DNA of 64,000 nt, from assembly GCA_009829735.1 (NCBI GenBank), contig CM020618.1, positions 28,930,894 to 28,994,893 on the forward strand. The letters are read 5' to 3'. This document shows, piece by piece, positions 29,636 to 39,875 of this stretch. This stretch comes from Pyropia yezoensis. Taxonomy: Eukaryota; Rhodophyta; Bangiophyceae; Bangiales; Bangiaceae. The first letter of the stretch is position 1; each line of letters starts with the position of its first letter. A program made the position numbers and the translations under genes. The notes under the pieces are model-generated. The model saw only the letters and a list, made by a program, of their open reading frames with translations. It searched no databases and was not told where the DNA came from.

Positions 29636-31819
29636 ATGTCTACCCAAGAGACGGGGAACGTTCAAGATGACGGATCGGCGTCGACGCCGACTCCGGAGGT
29701 GACTACGGGAACCGGGATCGGGAACCCGATCGATAACATTGAGACGCCAATGCTTTCCGGTGCCGGATCGACGTTTGGCACGGCTCGGACGGCAGGAGGC
29801 GGGGGCCCGCCTCAACTGTCGTCGACCGACCTCACTCCGCCGCCTCCTTCACCAGGGGATTCCCTGATGGCATCATTGGCCCGCATCGAGGCCCGGTTTT
29901 CCGGGCTCGACGCCCGTCAAGATCGGACGGAGGACGCAATGGCAGTGTTGATGTCAACACGGCACACGACGGGACCCCGTCGTGTTCCTCCCACACCGGT
30001 ACGGTTCGAACCGGCCGGACTACTTTCGGAGTCCACCAGGGTCAACCCCGGTGTTGCTACTCCTGGACAACCCCCGGACACAATGGGGTATGGGTCCGAC
30101 TCGTCGGCAGAGTTGGAACGGAGTCACACGGACCGATACGCTCGGAGCACCCGAAGCGGACTCCGCGGACACGACCCGGCGGATACGTACGCCGGGGGAG
30201 AGTCGGTTATTGGGGGAGGAGGTACCCTCTCGCAGTACCCCCACGACGAAGGAGGCCAGGCAACTCGGGTTCCCGAGGTGCCGACGCCTGAAGTACCATC
30301 TTCAGTGGTGGAAGCTATGACCGCGCAGGTAACTGCGAGCCTACTGAAGCGGATGGAGTCCGATGAGTTCGCTCATCAACTGGCTAAGCGACTGGATATC
30401 CAGGACGCTGACACGGAGATCGTCAACGAGGTCTTCCGGTCGGTTCTTACTCCGGAACGTTATCGTTTGGAGGACCGCTCTACCACCGTATCGGAATCGA
30501 TGCGTAATACGTCGCATCGGGCGATCCGCTCTATGCAGACCCTTATGAAGGGAGTCCCTATGTTCGGGGGGCCGAACGGACGCCCGTTGGCAGTCATCGG
30601 CTTCTTGACTAGCTTCAAGGCAGCCGCAGACAAGGCGCTCGTTAACGAGGGGCTGGCTCTGGAGATCCTCCCGTTCTTTGTTGATGAACGGGTGCGAGGC
30701 ATTCTTCGCCAGGCATCCCCGATGCCGGGAATGAGGGTCGCGGCCACCCCCATGGATTACCGTGGGATATTGAAGGAGCTGCTGAGCAGCTACCTCAGTG
30801 AGGACAAGTGCGAGGACCACTATCGGGCCCTTCGCACTGCCACCGCCCAGTCCTGGGAGGATGAGGAGATGTTTGGACGCCGGATCCAAGAGCTCGACTA
30901 CGAGCTGGGGAAGCTCCTCGGAGAAGGGGAGCTACGGGCCATCCTGTTCGCAGGAGTACCCAACTACGTGCGGATATCCGCACGGGGCGCCAACACGGCA
31001 CGGACGAACTTCAGTCGACTGATGCATATGTGCAAGTCCCTAGGGGACGCCTACCGGGTTCTACACCCGGAGTGTGCCTTGGCCCCGAAGCCCAAGGGTG
31101 AGGGAGGCAAGCCCAGTCTTACCTCGGTACCGAGGCAAGAGAAGGTGGAACGTAAGGCCGCACCAGTACTGGTGGCGACCGAACATACCCCTATTGGTGA
31201 GGGTGACCCTCTAGTCGACCAACAGGGCCACCTGTTGCTACCGGCGACGCCGGTGATTGATGAACATGGTACGGTAGCGTACATCGCCCCGGCTGGAACC
31301 CAGTTCCAGGTCAACGAAGGAACGGGACGGCGCGTCCCGTATGTGCGGACTACGGGGTACTCCCCGGTGACGGGTAACTCTCACCAACCCTTGCCAACAT
31401 GGGCGGTGCGCACGGAGGCACCCCCGCAGATTGCGGGCCGACCCAACCGGTTGGGGGAGTCCATGTTCCGGTTGACCCAAGGACCCAAGGCCTACCAGGG
31501 AGCAGGCACTCGGGCGCCCGAGGGAGGCAACCGTAGCTACGGGGCTACCCCGATGCGACCTCAAGGGGGGACCGGCACGTCCGGATGTATGTTGTGTGGG
31601 GATCCCCAGCACTGGGTGTCTTCCTGCCCACTCATCCCCGAGGAGTCTCGGCGGGCAGCGGCGCAACGCAAGGCATCCACCGGGGGGTATCCCCCCCGAG
31701 CACCCGGACCCGCACCGGGTAGGCAGCCAGCTCCGGATGGAGTACTGGCCGTCGAGGGGGCACCTCCTCAGCCGGATGTCCCGGCGGACAGCACCCTACC
31801 AAGGGCGGGAAACGAGTAA
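29636..31819 (+). CDS. gag: Gag protein of element 2
   Basis: The ATG at 29636 gives MSTQETGNVQDDG. A Pro/Thr-rich N terminus is followed by a helical capsid-like part (TQSWEDEEMFGRRIQELDYEL within about residues 390-420) and a CCHC knuckle (CMLCGDPQHWVSSC) near residue 650. Like the gag of element 1 it ends in AGNE. The pol frame is open across the last 220 bases of gag, so pol is probably expressed by a frame change, which is common in this family. Confidence 0.88.
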   Translation: MSTQETGNVQDDGSASTPTPEVTTGTGIGNPIDNIETPMLSGAGSTFGTARTAGGGGPPQLSSTDLTPPPPSPGDSLMASLARIEARFSGLDARQDRTEDAMAVLMSTRHTTGPRRVPPTPVRFEPAGLLSESTRVNPGVATPGQPPDTMGYGSDSSAELERSHTDRYARSTRSGLRGHDPADTYAGGESVIGGGGTLSQYPHDEGGQATRVPEVPTPEVPSSVVEAMTAQVTASLLKRMESDEFAHQLAKRLDIQDADTEIVNEVFRSVLTPERYRLEDRSTTVSESMRNTSHRAIRSMQTLMKGVPMFGGPNGRPLAVIGFLTSFKAAADKALVNEGLALEILPFFVDERVRGILRQASPMPGMRVAATPMDYRGILKELLSSYLSEDKCEDHYRALRTATAQSWEDEEMFGRRIQELDYELGKLLGEGELRAILFAGVPNYVRISARGANTARTNFSRLMHMCKSLGDAYRVLHPECALAPKPKGEGGKPSLTSVPRQEKVERKAAPVLVATEHTPIGEGDPLVDQQGHLLLPATPVIDEHGTVAYIAPAGTQFQVNEGTGRRVPYVRTTGYSPVTGNSHQPLPTWAVRTEAPPQIAGRPNRLGESMFRLTQGPKAYQGAGTRAPEGGNRSYGATPMRPQGGTGTSGCMLCGDPQHWVSSCPLIPEESRRAAAQRKASTGGYPPRAPGPAPGRQPAPDGVLAVEGAPPQPDVPADSTLPRAGNE

Positions 31820-34800
31820 GAGGAAGGATGACCGGGGGGCGCTGGGTCACCCAAGCAAGCCACCCCGGAGTACCGCGGGGAAAGCCCCACGGAGAGCGCG
31901 GTTGAGCCGACGCCGCATCAACCCCCGGGTACACCTTCCGGCCCCGACGACACGGCGTCAGGGGATTGATGACCAACCTCCGAGGTTGGGAGGAGAGGAC
32001 GGGAAGCCCCTTCACGTTGAACCAGACAAGGGCCCTGTTCAGGATGCCCGAGCTACACCGGATATCGGTGTAGGACATGTGTTGTTTACCTTGGAGAACT
32101 TCAAGGTATCAGCCACACTGGGGGTTGACCCCCAGTCGACACGATCGTACTACCCTGTACTGGACACAGGGGCTGGACCCAACCTTATCCGGAAGGATAC
32201 CCTCCCGGACAAGTGGCTTCCACGAGTCAGAGTGACTCGGGGACCCACCATCAAGGACGCGAATGGTCGACTCATTCGTACGACCGCAGCGATGTCGCTG
32301 CAGGTTACCATCGGGGATCTCACCACGGAAGTTGACTTCCTGGTATGTGAAACGCTATCGGTGCCCTGCATACTGGGGTGCACCTTCATCAACGTTCACG
32401 TTGATGCAATCCGGCCAGGCCGGAGGACCGTCGAGCTTCAAGAAGCCGACGGGACGAAGCGAGGACACACGGCTATCGTCAGGGACCTGACGCTACAAGG
32501 AAGCCACGTTAACGTGGCTGAGGTGTACGCCAGCGTCGAGCCGAAGACACTTCGGTTGGCCGAGCGAACTCGCTTTGAGCCGTTGTCAGAGACAGTCCTC
32601 CCGGTTAACTGCGACCTCGCAGGCATCTGCAGAGTCCAGTCCAACCTACGGACGTACAAGCGCCATGGGTTGACCATGGCCAACGGTCTCATAGACCTCC
32701 CAGCAGGAGGGTCGTCCCTCCTAGTGATGGCGAACTACCGCCGTAAGGCAGTCACCCTCCCGAAGGGAACTATCCTCGGGATTGCCGAACTCTACGAAGG
32801 AGATATCCTTACCCCTGATAAGGAAGGTCAAGTGGAACCACTTGAAGTACTGGCGGTCGCCGAGACCACCGAGCGACAGCAACCCGATGACGGGAAGCCT
32901 AACCCATCGGCGGCTCCGGCGGACCTGCCGCCAAAGGACCAAGAGGCCTTGAAGGCACTGGCCGAGGCTGACCTCGACCACCTTCCCCCTTCGGTAGCCG
33001 AAGGGGTACGACGGATGCTAAGAAAGCATGACGTTATGTGGACAGGCGGGGCCTTGGGGACCATTGGGGCAACCCAACATCGTATAGACCTGGTACCCGG
33101 CGCACGACCCGCCCGCTCACAACCGCACCGAGCGGGACCTATGCAACGAGAGATCGTTGATGGAGAAGTGAAGAGGATGAGTGAAGCTAAGGTGATCCGA
33201 CCTTCGATGTCGGAATGGGGTGCCCCAGTCGTTATTGTGCCGAAGAAGGATCAAACCCCTCGGTTTTGCATCGATTATCGACGCCTCAACTTGGTTACCA
33301 AGAAGGACTCATACCCTTTACCAAGGATGGATGAATGCATCGACTCCCTGGGGGAGGCTACGGTGTTTACCACCATCGACTGCAATGCCGGATACTGGCA
33401 GATCCCGGTGGCGGACGAGGATATCCCCAAGACGGCATTCGTCTGTCACAGTGGAGTGTACGAGTTCCTAAGGATGCCCTTCGGATTGTCCAACGCCCCC
33501 GCTACATTCCAGCGGGCTATCGACATCATACTGTCTGGGGTGAAGTGGCGTAACTGCCTAGTGTACCTCGATGACGTCATCGTCTTCTCGCGTAACATGG
33601 ATGACCATGTACAACATGTTGACGAGGTACTCACCCTCTTGAGGAACGCCGGGGTAACCCTGCGTCTGAAGAAGTGCGCCTTCTTCCAACAGACGGTCGA
33701 ATATCTGGGCCACCAGATAACCCCTGGTAAACTAGGGGTACTCGAAGCCAATACCCGGGCACTCCGGGATGCCCGGTTCCCTAACACCCAGACGCAGCTC
33801 AAGAGCTTCCTGGGAATGTGCAATGTATACCGACGGTTCGTCAAGGACTTCGCTCGGATAGCTAAACCGTTAACGGTTCTTACGAGCAGTACCTTACCCA
33901 AGGTACTCCAACCCCCTTCGCCTAGCGAAGAGGAGGCATTCGAGTCGCTGAAGCGAGCCCTACTAGCCCCACCCGTCCTTGCGTTACCGCATAGACGGGG
34001 TACCTTCGTCATCGATGTCGATGCATGTGATACACAAGTGGGATGCACCCTGTTACAGGGAGAGACGTTGATCGGTACCGATAACGTTATCCCGGACCTA
34101 CGTCCGGTAGGGTACTTCAGCCGGACACTCAACCCGGCTGAGCGGAACTATAGTGCCACCGAGCGTGAATGCCTCGGAGTTATATGGGCAGTGCAACTGC
34201 TCCGTCCATACCTGGAGGGCTCCAGGTTCATCGTGAGGTCCGACCACGAACCCCTACGATGGCTCCTCAACCTTGGTGACAAGGATTCCGATAGCCATGG
34301 GAGGCTAGCCCGATGGAGGCTGAAGATGGCCGAGCACGACTACCGCACGGTGTATAAGGCTGGGTCAACCCACCACCTCGGAGACGCGTTGTCTCGACTC
34401 GACACCCCGAGCGGGGATACCCGCCCGGTGGACGAGGACATCCCGGTGGTACCGGTGTGCATGGTGGGTAATGCTACCCAGGGTATGGCTGACCATACCA
34501 TGGCACACCTTGCGTGCCCATTGACCCTCGCGGACTTCCGCGAGGCACAGGCCAACGACGATGACTGTAGACGTCATCGTGCTAACCTCCTGGCCGGTAC
34601 GGCCGGCATCTTCTCCGAGAACGAAGACGGACTCATATACCGGCGGGCACCCGCCGATGGACGACATCAAGTCGTGGTTCCCGTGTCCTTACGGCAAGCC
34701 GTCATGGAACGAGAACATGAGAACCCTACAGCCGGACACCCGGGGGGTTCACGTATGTTCGCAGCAATGCGAAGGTTCTTCTACTGGCCAGCAATGGCCG

Positions 34801-35993
34801 TCGACGTGGTCGACCACGTAAGGGGATGCCACCCCTGTGCGCGTAACCGCATGAGTCTACATAGGCAGGCGTCTGCCATGAAGCTATTCCCACCCGATGG
34901 GCCCAACGAGCAAGTCGCTATCGACATACTCGGGCCACTTCCGGTAACGGAAGAAGGGAACAGGTACATCCTGGTCATGTCTGACCGCTTCACTAAGCTG
35001 TCAAGAGCGGCAGCCATCCCGAATGATACGGCATACACGATCATGAACGCAGTGGTTGACCACTGGATCAGTGCATACGGAGTCATGAAGCAACTCCTCT
35101 CCGATAACGGAGCGAACCTTACGTCGGCATTCTGCACTAAGGTCCTGGGCATGTTCGGTATCGAACCACGTCGGGCATCCGACTACCACCCGCAGTCCAA
35201 CGGGCAGGTGGAGCGGTTCAACCGCACCATCGTCAAGATGCTACAGTGCTACGTGGCAGAGCACACGAACACTTGGGACAGGCTTCTGTCCGTACTCACC
35301 CTGGCATACAATGCCAGGCCACATCGGAGTACCAACATCGCCCCACTGGAATGGGTCATGCCACTAGGCGTCGGTAACCTGACGCTGCCGCCAGGCAGGT
35401 GCACTCGGTATGATACACCGAAGGGCCGACCCGCCGAACGCATCCACCTAGCTTGGTTGGCCAAGCTATCGTGGATGATTCCTAAGCTCAAGGGTGCCCT
35501 TGACAGAACACAACTTCGATACAAGAAGAACTTCGACGCCCGACTACGGGTGCGCAACGCAACCCTGGTAACAGGTGACTGGGTCTATATCAGACACCAG
35601 AAGTTCCGAGGGAACAAGCTTATGCAACCGGTCAAGGGACCGTACCAGATCCTCCACAGAGATGACCACTCTGTTATCTTACACTCCAATACGGAGTTCC
35701 AACGCATCAGTATGAATGATGTCACACCTGCTCCGAAGCCGGAACAGCCTCAGCCGGTACCGGCTGGGTTGCTACATGAAGCTCTTACAACCCACTGGTC
35801 GGATGACCCGGTGGGACCGGATGGGATTCCATACCAAGTAGAGAGCGTGGTCGGACACACCGACCCGGACATACCAGGACCCTGGTACGTCAAGGTTATG
35901 TGGGTCGGATACGACTCACCCACCTGGGAACAGGCGGCGAATATACCCCGCCAACTCCTCATGCCGTACATGAGGCGACGACGCCTACTGTAA
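31596..35993 (+). CDS. pol: Pol polyprotein of element 2: protease, RT, RNase H, integrase, chromodomain
   Basis: The open frame overlaps the gag end, and its first part is probably not used alone. The domains are protease (VLDTGAGPNLI), reverse transcriptase (CLVYLDDVIVF), RNase H (VIDVDACDTQVGCTLL), an integrase zinc finger (CHPCARN) and catalytic core (SDNGANL, NGQVERFN), then a chromodomain-like end (VKVMWVGYDSPTWEQAANIP). It shows the same order as element 1 but is clearly diverged, so the two belong to different chromovirus families. Confidence 0.92.
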   Translation: MGIPSTGCLPAHSSPRSLGGQRRNARHPPGGIPPEHPDPHRVGSQLRMEYWPSRGHLLSRMSRRTAPYQGRETSKRKDDRGALGHPSKPPRSTAGKAPRRARLSRRRINPRVHLPAPTTRRQGIDDQPPRLGGEDGKPLHVEPDKGPVQDARATPDIGVGHVLFTLENFKVSATLGVDPQSTRSYYPVLDTGAGPNLIRKDTLPDKWLPRVRVTRGPTIKDANGRLIRTTAAMSLQVTIGDLTTEVDFLVCETLSVPCILGCTFINVHVDAIRPGRRTVELQEADGTKRGHTAIVRDLTLQGSHVNVAEVYASVEPKTLRLAERTRFEPLSETVLPVNCDLAGICRVQSNLRTYKRHGLTMANGLIDLPAGGSSLLVMANYRRKAVTLPKGTILGIAELYEGDILTPDKEGQVEPLEVLAVAETTERQQPDDGKPNPSAAPADLPPKDQEALKALAEADLDHLPPSVAEGVRRMLRKHDVMWTGGALGTIGATQHRIDLVPGARPARSQPHRAGPMQREIVDGEVKRMSEAKVIRPSMSEWGAPVVIVPKKDQTPRFCIDYRRLNLVTKKDSYPLPRMDECIDSLGEATVFTTIDCNAGYWQIPVADEDIPKTAFVCHSGVYEFLRMPFGLSNAPATFQRAIDIILSGVKWRNCLVYLDDVIVFSRNMDDHVQHVDEVLTLLRNAGVTLRLKKCAFFQQTVEYLGHQITPGKLGVLEANTRALRDARFPNTQTQLKSFLGMCNVYRRFVKDFARIAKPLTVLTSSTLPKVLQPPSPSEEEAFESLKRALLAPPVLALPHRRGTFVIDVDACDTQVGCTLLQGETLIGTDNVIPDLRPVGYFSRTLNPAERNYSATERECLGVIWAVQLLRPYLEGSRFIVRSDHEPLRWLLNLGDKDSDSHGRLARWRLKMAEHDYRTVYKAGSTHHLGDALSRLDTPSGDTRPVDEDIPVVPVCMVGNATQGMADHTMAHLACPLTLADFREAQANDDDCRRHRANLLAGTAGIFSENEDGLIYRRAPADGRHQVVVPVSLRQAVMEREHENPTAGHPGGSRMFAAMRRFFYWPAMAVDVVDHVRGCHPCARNRMSLHRQASAMKLFPPDGPNEQVAIDILGPLPVTEEGNRYILVMSDRFTKLSRAAAIPNDTAYTIMNAVVDHWISAYGVMKQLLSDNGANLTSAFCTKVLGMFGIEPRRASDYHPQSNGQVERFNRTIVKMLQCYVAEHTNTWDRLLSVLTLAYNARPHRSTNIAPLEWVMPLGVGNLTLPPGRCTRYDTPKGRPAERIHLAWLAKLSWMIPKLKGALDRTQLRYKKNFDARLRVRNATLVTGDWVYIRHQKFRGNKLMQPVKGPYQILHRDDHSVILHSNTEFQRISMNDVTPAPKPEQPQPVPAGLLHEALTTHWSDDPVGPDGIPYQVESVVGHTDPDIPGPWYVKVMWVGYDSPTWEQAANIPRQLLMPYMRRRRLL

Positions 35994-36072
35994 CAACCCA
36001 ACCGACACCGACTTCGGCTGTTGGGGGGTGAGGCTTATACCTACTAAGTAGGGTGTGACATGGTTACGGCAG

Positions 36073-36160
36073 ACTTAGGTTTCTAAGTCAAATCAGACTT
36101 AGGTTTCTAAGTCGAACCAAGCTTAGGTAACTAAGTAGAGCTAAGCTTAGGTAACTAAGT
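36073..36160. repeat. Array of four palindromes ACTTAGGTTTCTAAGT / AGCTTAGGTAACTAAGT
   Basis: Four 16- to 17-bp imperfect palindromes lie at 36073, 36097, 36120 and 36144, spaced 23-24 bases apart. They sit between the converging pol and antisense ORFs, where a shared terminator or polyadenylation region would be expected. Confidence 0.8.
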
Positions 36161-36473
36161 AAAAACCTGAACCTTAATAAGTTAACTTAAAGGTAAAGGC
36201 TAACTCCGATAATATCGAAGTAACTAGGGAGCTTACACGGGAGGATGACCTCCCCAAGCCAAGACACAAAGTGAGGGAGGATAACCTCCCCAAGCATGAA
36301 CCAACCGGAAGAAGTTGGGCGGGAGGCAAGGCACCACTGAGCCAGAAGGGGTACTCCCCAGGGCAGCAAACAGAGGCAAGCAATGCCCCCAGCGGGGGAT
36401 GAGTTTATACTCACTACTACCCGGCTACCATAAGGGTTGCCGGGGCCCTCTCCCGCACAAACAATAGCACTCC

Positions 36474-38921
36474 TCAGTGGGTATACCCACTGCCCGAGGG
36501 AGGCCACTCACGCGTAAGCGCGTAGACCTCCGTGCTCCACCGGTCGGCAACGTCACGACGGTCGACCACCCGAGTTACCTCGGTGCATAGCTGGACGAGG
36601 GTGCTGCGGCCAGCCTCCACGTCCTCCAGAGCTTTCTGGAGGCGGTCAAGCACGCCACCGAAGCAACGCGCTGACCCAACCAGCGCAGCACCTGGGGGGA
36701 TATCCCCCCAGCTAACAGAGAGACCCCCACGCATTGCGCGGGTAACAAGGGCGTCAACGCCTTCATACCAGAGACGGGGACCCCCGTCATGTAGGACAGG
36801 GGCGGGAGGTGACACTGGCGCAGCCAGAGGAGCCATAGGAGCCGACACGGCTACCACCGGAGCCGGTGGCACCTGATACGAGGCCCGGTAGGACCCTACC
36901 GAAGGGGCTCCACCGTAACCACGGCGGTACTCCGCCCGACGACGGGACACCTCACGCTCCCCACCCACAGAGCCCCACTCTCGGGGACGACGGCCAACCG
37001 CCGCCGGCATCGGGTTACCGAACCACGGAGCAAGGACCTGAAGAGGGTCATGGATAACCATGGGAATACCCAGGTCAGGAACGGCCTCGGTGGACGCCCA
37101 CCCATGGCAACTAGGCTCACCCGGCTGAGTACGCCGGACACGCAACGAGTGACGAGGCAAGGGGGAAGCCCCAGCCTGCGGGTCCCGGTACGGGGGAAGG
37201 GCCAACACCCCAGCCCAGTTCACGGCATCGTGAACAGCCAGCAGGGCTTCGAACTCCCGGGCCAACCCGGTCTTGGCAGCTATCAGATCCACGCCCAACT
37301 GCGCGATGTGCCGACGGACACCCGTCGGAAGATGAAACAGACGACCCTGCCGGCGGACGGACAGCAAGAAGGATGAAGCCTGCCCGAGGGTAACCTCAAG
37401 GGTGAAGGTACCCTGCAACGGGTGGACCGGCCGGGAGGCCAACACACTCCCGAAGTATCGGAGGCAGGAGCCGGTGTCAAACCGGAAAGCAGGGGCGGGT
37501 TCCCACCCCTCCTGCCATAGCGGCGGGCGCACGGGAGTGTATACCGGAGCACGACCGTTGCCGGTCTGCAACGCACACGTTATATCCGTGCGGAACGCAT
37601 CCGCCATGACACCATGGTTACGTCGCCAACTCGACGCCGACTTCAACCCCGCCATGGGCGGGTAGGGAGCCGTCAACGACAGATACGGGGGTACCCCCGG
37701 GTAGTAGTCAAAGTCGGGATACCGACCGGTACGGCTCACCGTCTCCCCAAACGCAACCGGCTCCGCCGCCGCCGCAATCCCCCGAGCACTAGCCGGGTAG
37801 TCAATCTCCCGCGGCAACGCGGGGGCAATCAAGTCGCAGACCCCGAAGTTGGGGTCGAGGTAGACCTCACCCCGTCCCACCCGGGTGCGCCAGAGCTGCG
37901 CATGCCGGTCGTCCGGCTGACTCAGGATCCAATGGTGTTCCACCCGGACCGCGTTCGGCTGTTTGACCAGCCGCACCAACTCCCGCTCCCAGCACGGGTC
38001 CACCTTGACGCGCCGGGAGGATTCTCCACGGGGATGCACCAGGTGGAAGTCCACCCGCATACGCCCATCGGACTCCATCGACTCTTGCACCGTGAGGCCT
38101 CGAACCCGAGCCACCAAGTCGGACACCGACATGGCGGGTTGACCCGCCGCCACGGCGACGCCGCCACCCAACGGGGCAACCCGGGCAGGACCAGGAAGAA
38201 TCGGGGGCGCCGGGGGACGCACCACCGGCAGAGGGGCCGACGTCGGAGATGGACGAGGCCGAGGAGGAAGAAGAAGGGCGGGCGCCCGCCCGGAGTAACT
38301 CCCGGTGTCAACCGCCATGGGAGAAGGAGCGTCTTGACCGCTCGACACCCGCGGCACCGCAGGTATGGTACCGGCACCGGCACCACCCGTCGGCGTAGCC
38401 CCCGCCTCGGAAGTGGAAGGCACTTGGACAGCCTCCGGAGCCGGAGCCCCGGCCGTGCGGACACCCGCACCGTCTTGACCCACCGCACCGGGTGTCGCAC
38501 CGCCACCACCACCCGCGTCAACGTCGGGACCGCCTCGAGGAGTCACCGCCCGGACCCCCGAACCACCGTGACCAGCCGGAGTCGGCTGCGGGTCGCCACC
38601 TCCGCCGCAGGGCGGACCATCTTGAGGTACCTGCGGTGAGCCGGCACCGGCACCAGGCTCCATCCGGGCAGCCGGCAGAGAGGGGGTAGAAGCCGCCACG
38701 CGCGGTTGACCGCCGGGTTGACCTCCGGCCGACGGCACCGTCGTGCCGCTGCACACGGACGACAGTCCTCCGGCCGACAGACGGACGGACACGGCAGGCC
38801 CGTCGTCGTCAGACGAGCTCACCCCGTAACGCGCGGCGTCGGGACCGACAGGCGCGTCGTCCTCCATCTCCTCCCCGATCAGGAGGTCTTCCTCCTCTTC
38901 AAGCACCTGGGGATAGGACAT
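36474..38921 (-). CDS. Antisense accessory ORF of element 2 (about 815 aa)
   Basis: It is read against gag-pol, between pol and the 3' LTR. The ATG at 38921 gives MSYPQVLEEEEDLLIGEEME, and the frame is open upstream to 39446. An acidic start is followed by about 250 residues rich in Pro, Gly and Ser, then a folded-looking core with FRFDTGSCLRYFGSVL and RRQGRLFHLPTGVRRHI, and a tail with helical segments (ALEDVEAGRSTLVQL). Core pattern, strand and position match the antisense ORF of element 1, while the linkers are unrelated in sequence. No domain is recognised. A start near the 3' LTR would make the LTR or its inner flank the promoter. Confidence 0.78.
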   Translation of the reverse strand: MSYPQVLEEEEDLLIGEEMEDDAPVGPDAARYGVSSSDDDGPAVSVRLSAGGLSSVCSGTTVPSAGGQPGGQPRVAASTPSLPAARMEPGAGAGSPQVPQDGPPCGGGGDPQPTPAGHGGSGVRAVTPRGGPDVDAGGGGGATPGAVGQDGAGVRTAGAPAPEAVQVPSTSEAGATPTGGAGAGTIPAVPRVSSGQDAPSPMAVDTGSYSGRAPALLLPPRPRPSPTSAPLPVVRPPAPPILPGPARVAPLGGGVAVAAGQPAMSVSDLVARVRGLTVQESMESDGRMRVDFHLVHPRGESSRRVKVDPCWERELVRLVKQPNAVRVEHHWILSQPDDRHAQLWRTRVGRGEVYLDPNFGVCDLIAPALPREIDYPASARGIAAAAEPVAFGETVSRTGRYPDFDYYPGVPPYLSLTAPYPPMAGLKSASSWRRNHGVMADAFRTDITCALQTGNGRAPVYTPVRPPLWQEGWEPAPAFRFDTGSCLRYFGSVLASRPVHPLQGTFTLEVTLGQASSFLLSVRRQGRLFHLPTGVRRHIAQLGVDLIAAKTGLAREFEALLAVHDAVNWAGVLALPPYRDPQAGASPLPRHSLRVRRTQPGEPSCHGWASTEAVPDLGIPMVIHDPLQVLAPWFGNPMPAAVGRRPREWGSVGGEREVSRRRAEYRRGYGGAPSVGSYRASYQVPPAPVVAVSAPMAPLAAPVSPPAPVLHDGGPRLWYEGVDALVTRAMRGGLSVSWGDIPPGAALVGSARCFGGVLDRLQKALEDVEAGRSTLVQLCTEVTRVVDRRDVADRWSTEVYALTREWPPSGSGYTH

Positions 38922-39507
38922 GATAACGGGTGCGGAGTCCCCCGCGCCCACAAGCCGTCGACGGCTACAACCCGGTACGGTGGGATAACCGGGACGAGCC
39001 AGGGAAGCGCGGACACCTGCGCTTATGACCACAAACGGCCACGAGAAGCGCCGCAGGCACGCGGGTCGACCCGCGCCCCACGGGGCTACGAACGCGCTCC
39101 ACCCAGGCACCTGGGCGGGACGGGGCCACCCCCACACACGGGGTAAGCAAAGGGGGGTCACCCCCAACCGCCCCCACGCAACGCGGGCAGCCCCCGCCCC
39201 CCACTCAATCGTCCACACGAGAGGGGCCCCCCTACCACCAGGCACCTGGTGGCGGATCCGCTTGCACCACCCCTCGGAAAGGGGGGTCGTGAACAAAAAC
39301 CCGCATCGGGAAATTAACGGTCCGGAAAACGGATCGTGTGTGTACCACACAAAGGGGGGCACCCCCCTCAGACAACCTCGAAAAGGGGTGTCTGTCGCGA
39401 CGGGGCGCAAAGCCCCACCCGACTGGTAAACAGTCACGCGACCCACTTACATTCGGTAACCCGAATGCAACTCGACCCGAGGACGGGCCGAATCTAAGGG
39501 GGGGATA

Positions 39508-39870
39508 TGTAGCAATATGGTTGTCCGTATTGTGACCCTAATATTAGGGGGGCTACTTCTAATCCTTAACTTCCAATTTGAGAGTCCGAGCTGGTCACGG
39601 TATCTATAAGTTACGTATGACCAGAGGGACTTGCATCTTGGGGTGGAGGGTAGTTAGTAGTGTCTCCGAGGGTTTATAACGAGGGGGCCGGTGGCGAATC
39701 CACCGCCGGCCAAGGTAGAACAACAAACCCCTCCCATTTGGGCTCCCATCTTGGTCCCGTGGCTTGCGCTCCAAGGACAGCAACCTTGGCCTCCCGGTGA
39801 CGTTGGTGCCGATCCCCCTTGGTGAGTGTTCCCTGAGAGTGGACGTGCGACGGATCCCTATTGTGCTACA
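39508..39870 (+). repeat. 3' LTR of element 2 (363 bp)
   Basis: It is indistinguishable by eye from 29049-29411. It is preceded by the purine tract AAGGGGGGGATA, a likely polypurine primer, and followed by the target copy CTACT at 39871-39875. Confidence 0.95.
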
Positions 39871-39875
39871 CTACT

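Larger units (their letters stand above)
29049..39870 (+). mobile_element. Ty3/gypsy chromovirus element 2, complete with both LTRs
   Basis: The order is 5' LTR, primer site, gag, pol with chromodomain, a palindrome array, an antisense ORF, a purine tract and the 3' LTR. The two 363-bp LTRs look identical, both 5-bp target copies are present and all long ORFs are open. The element therefore looks whole and young. It is inserted in sense orientation within the hAT transposase gene. Confidence 0.95.
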
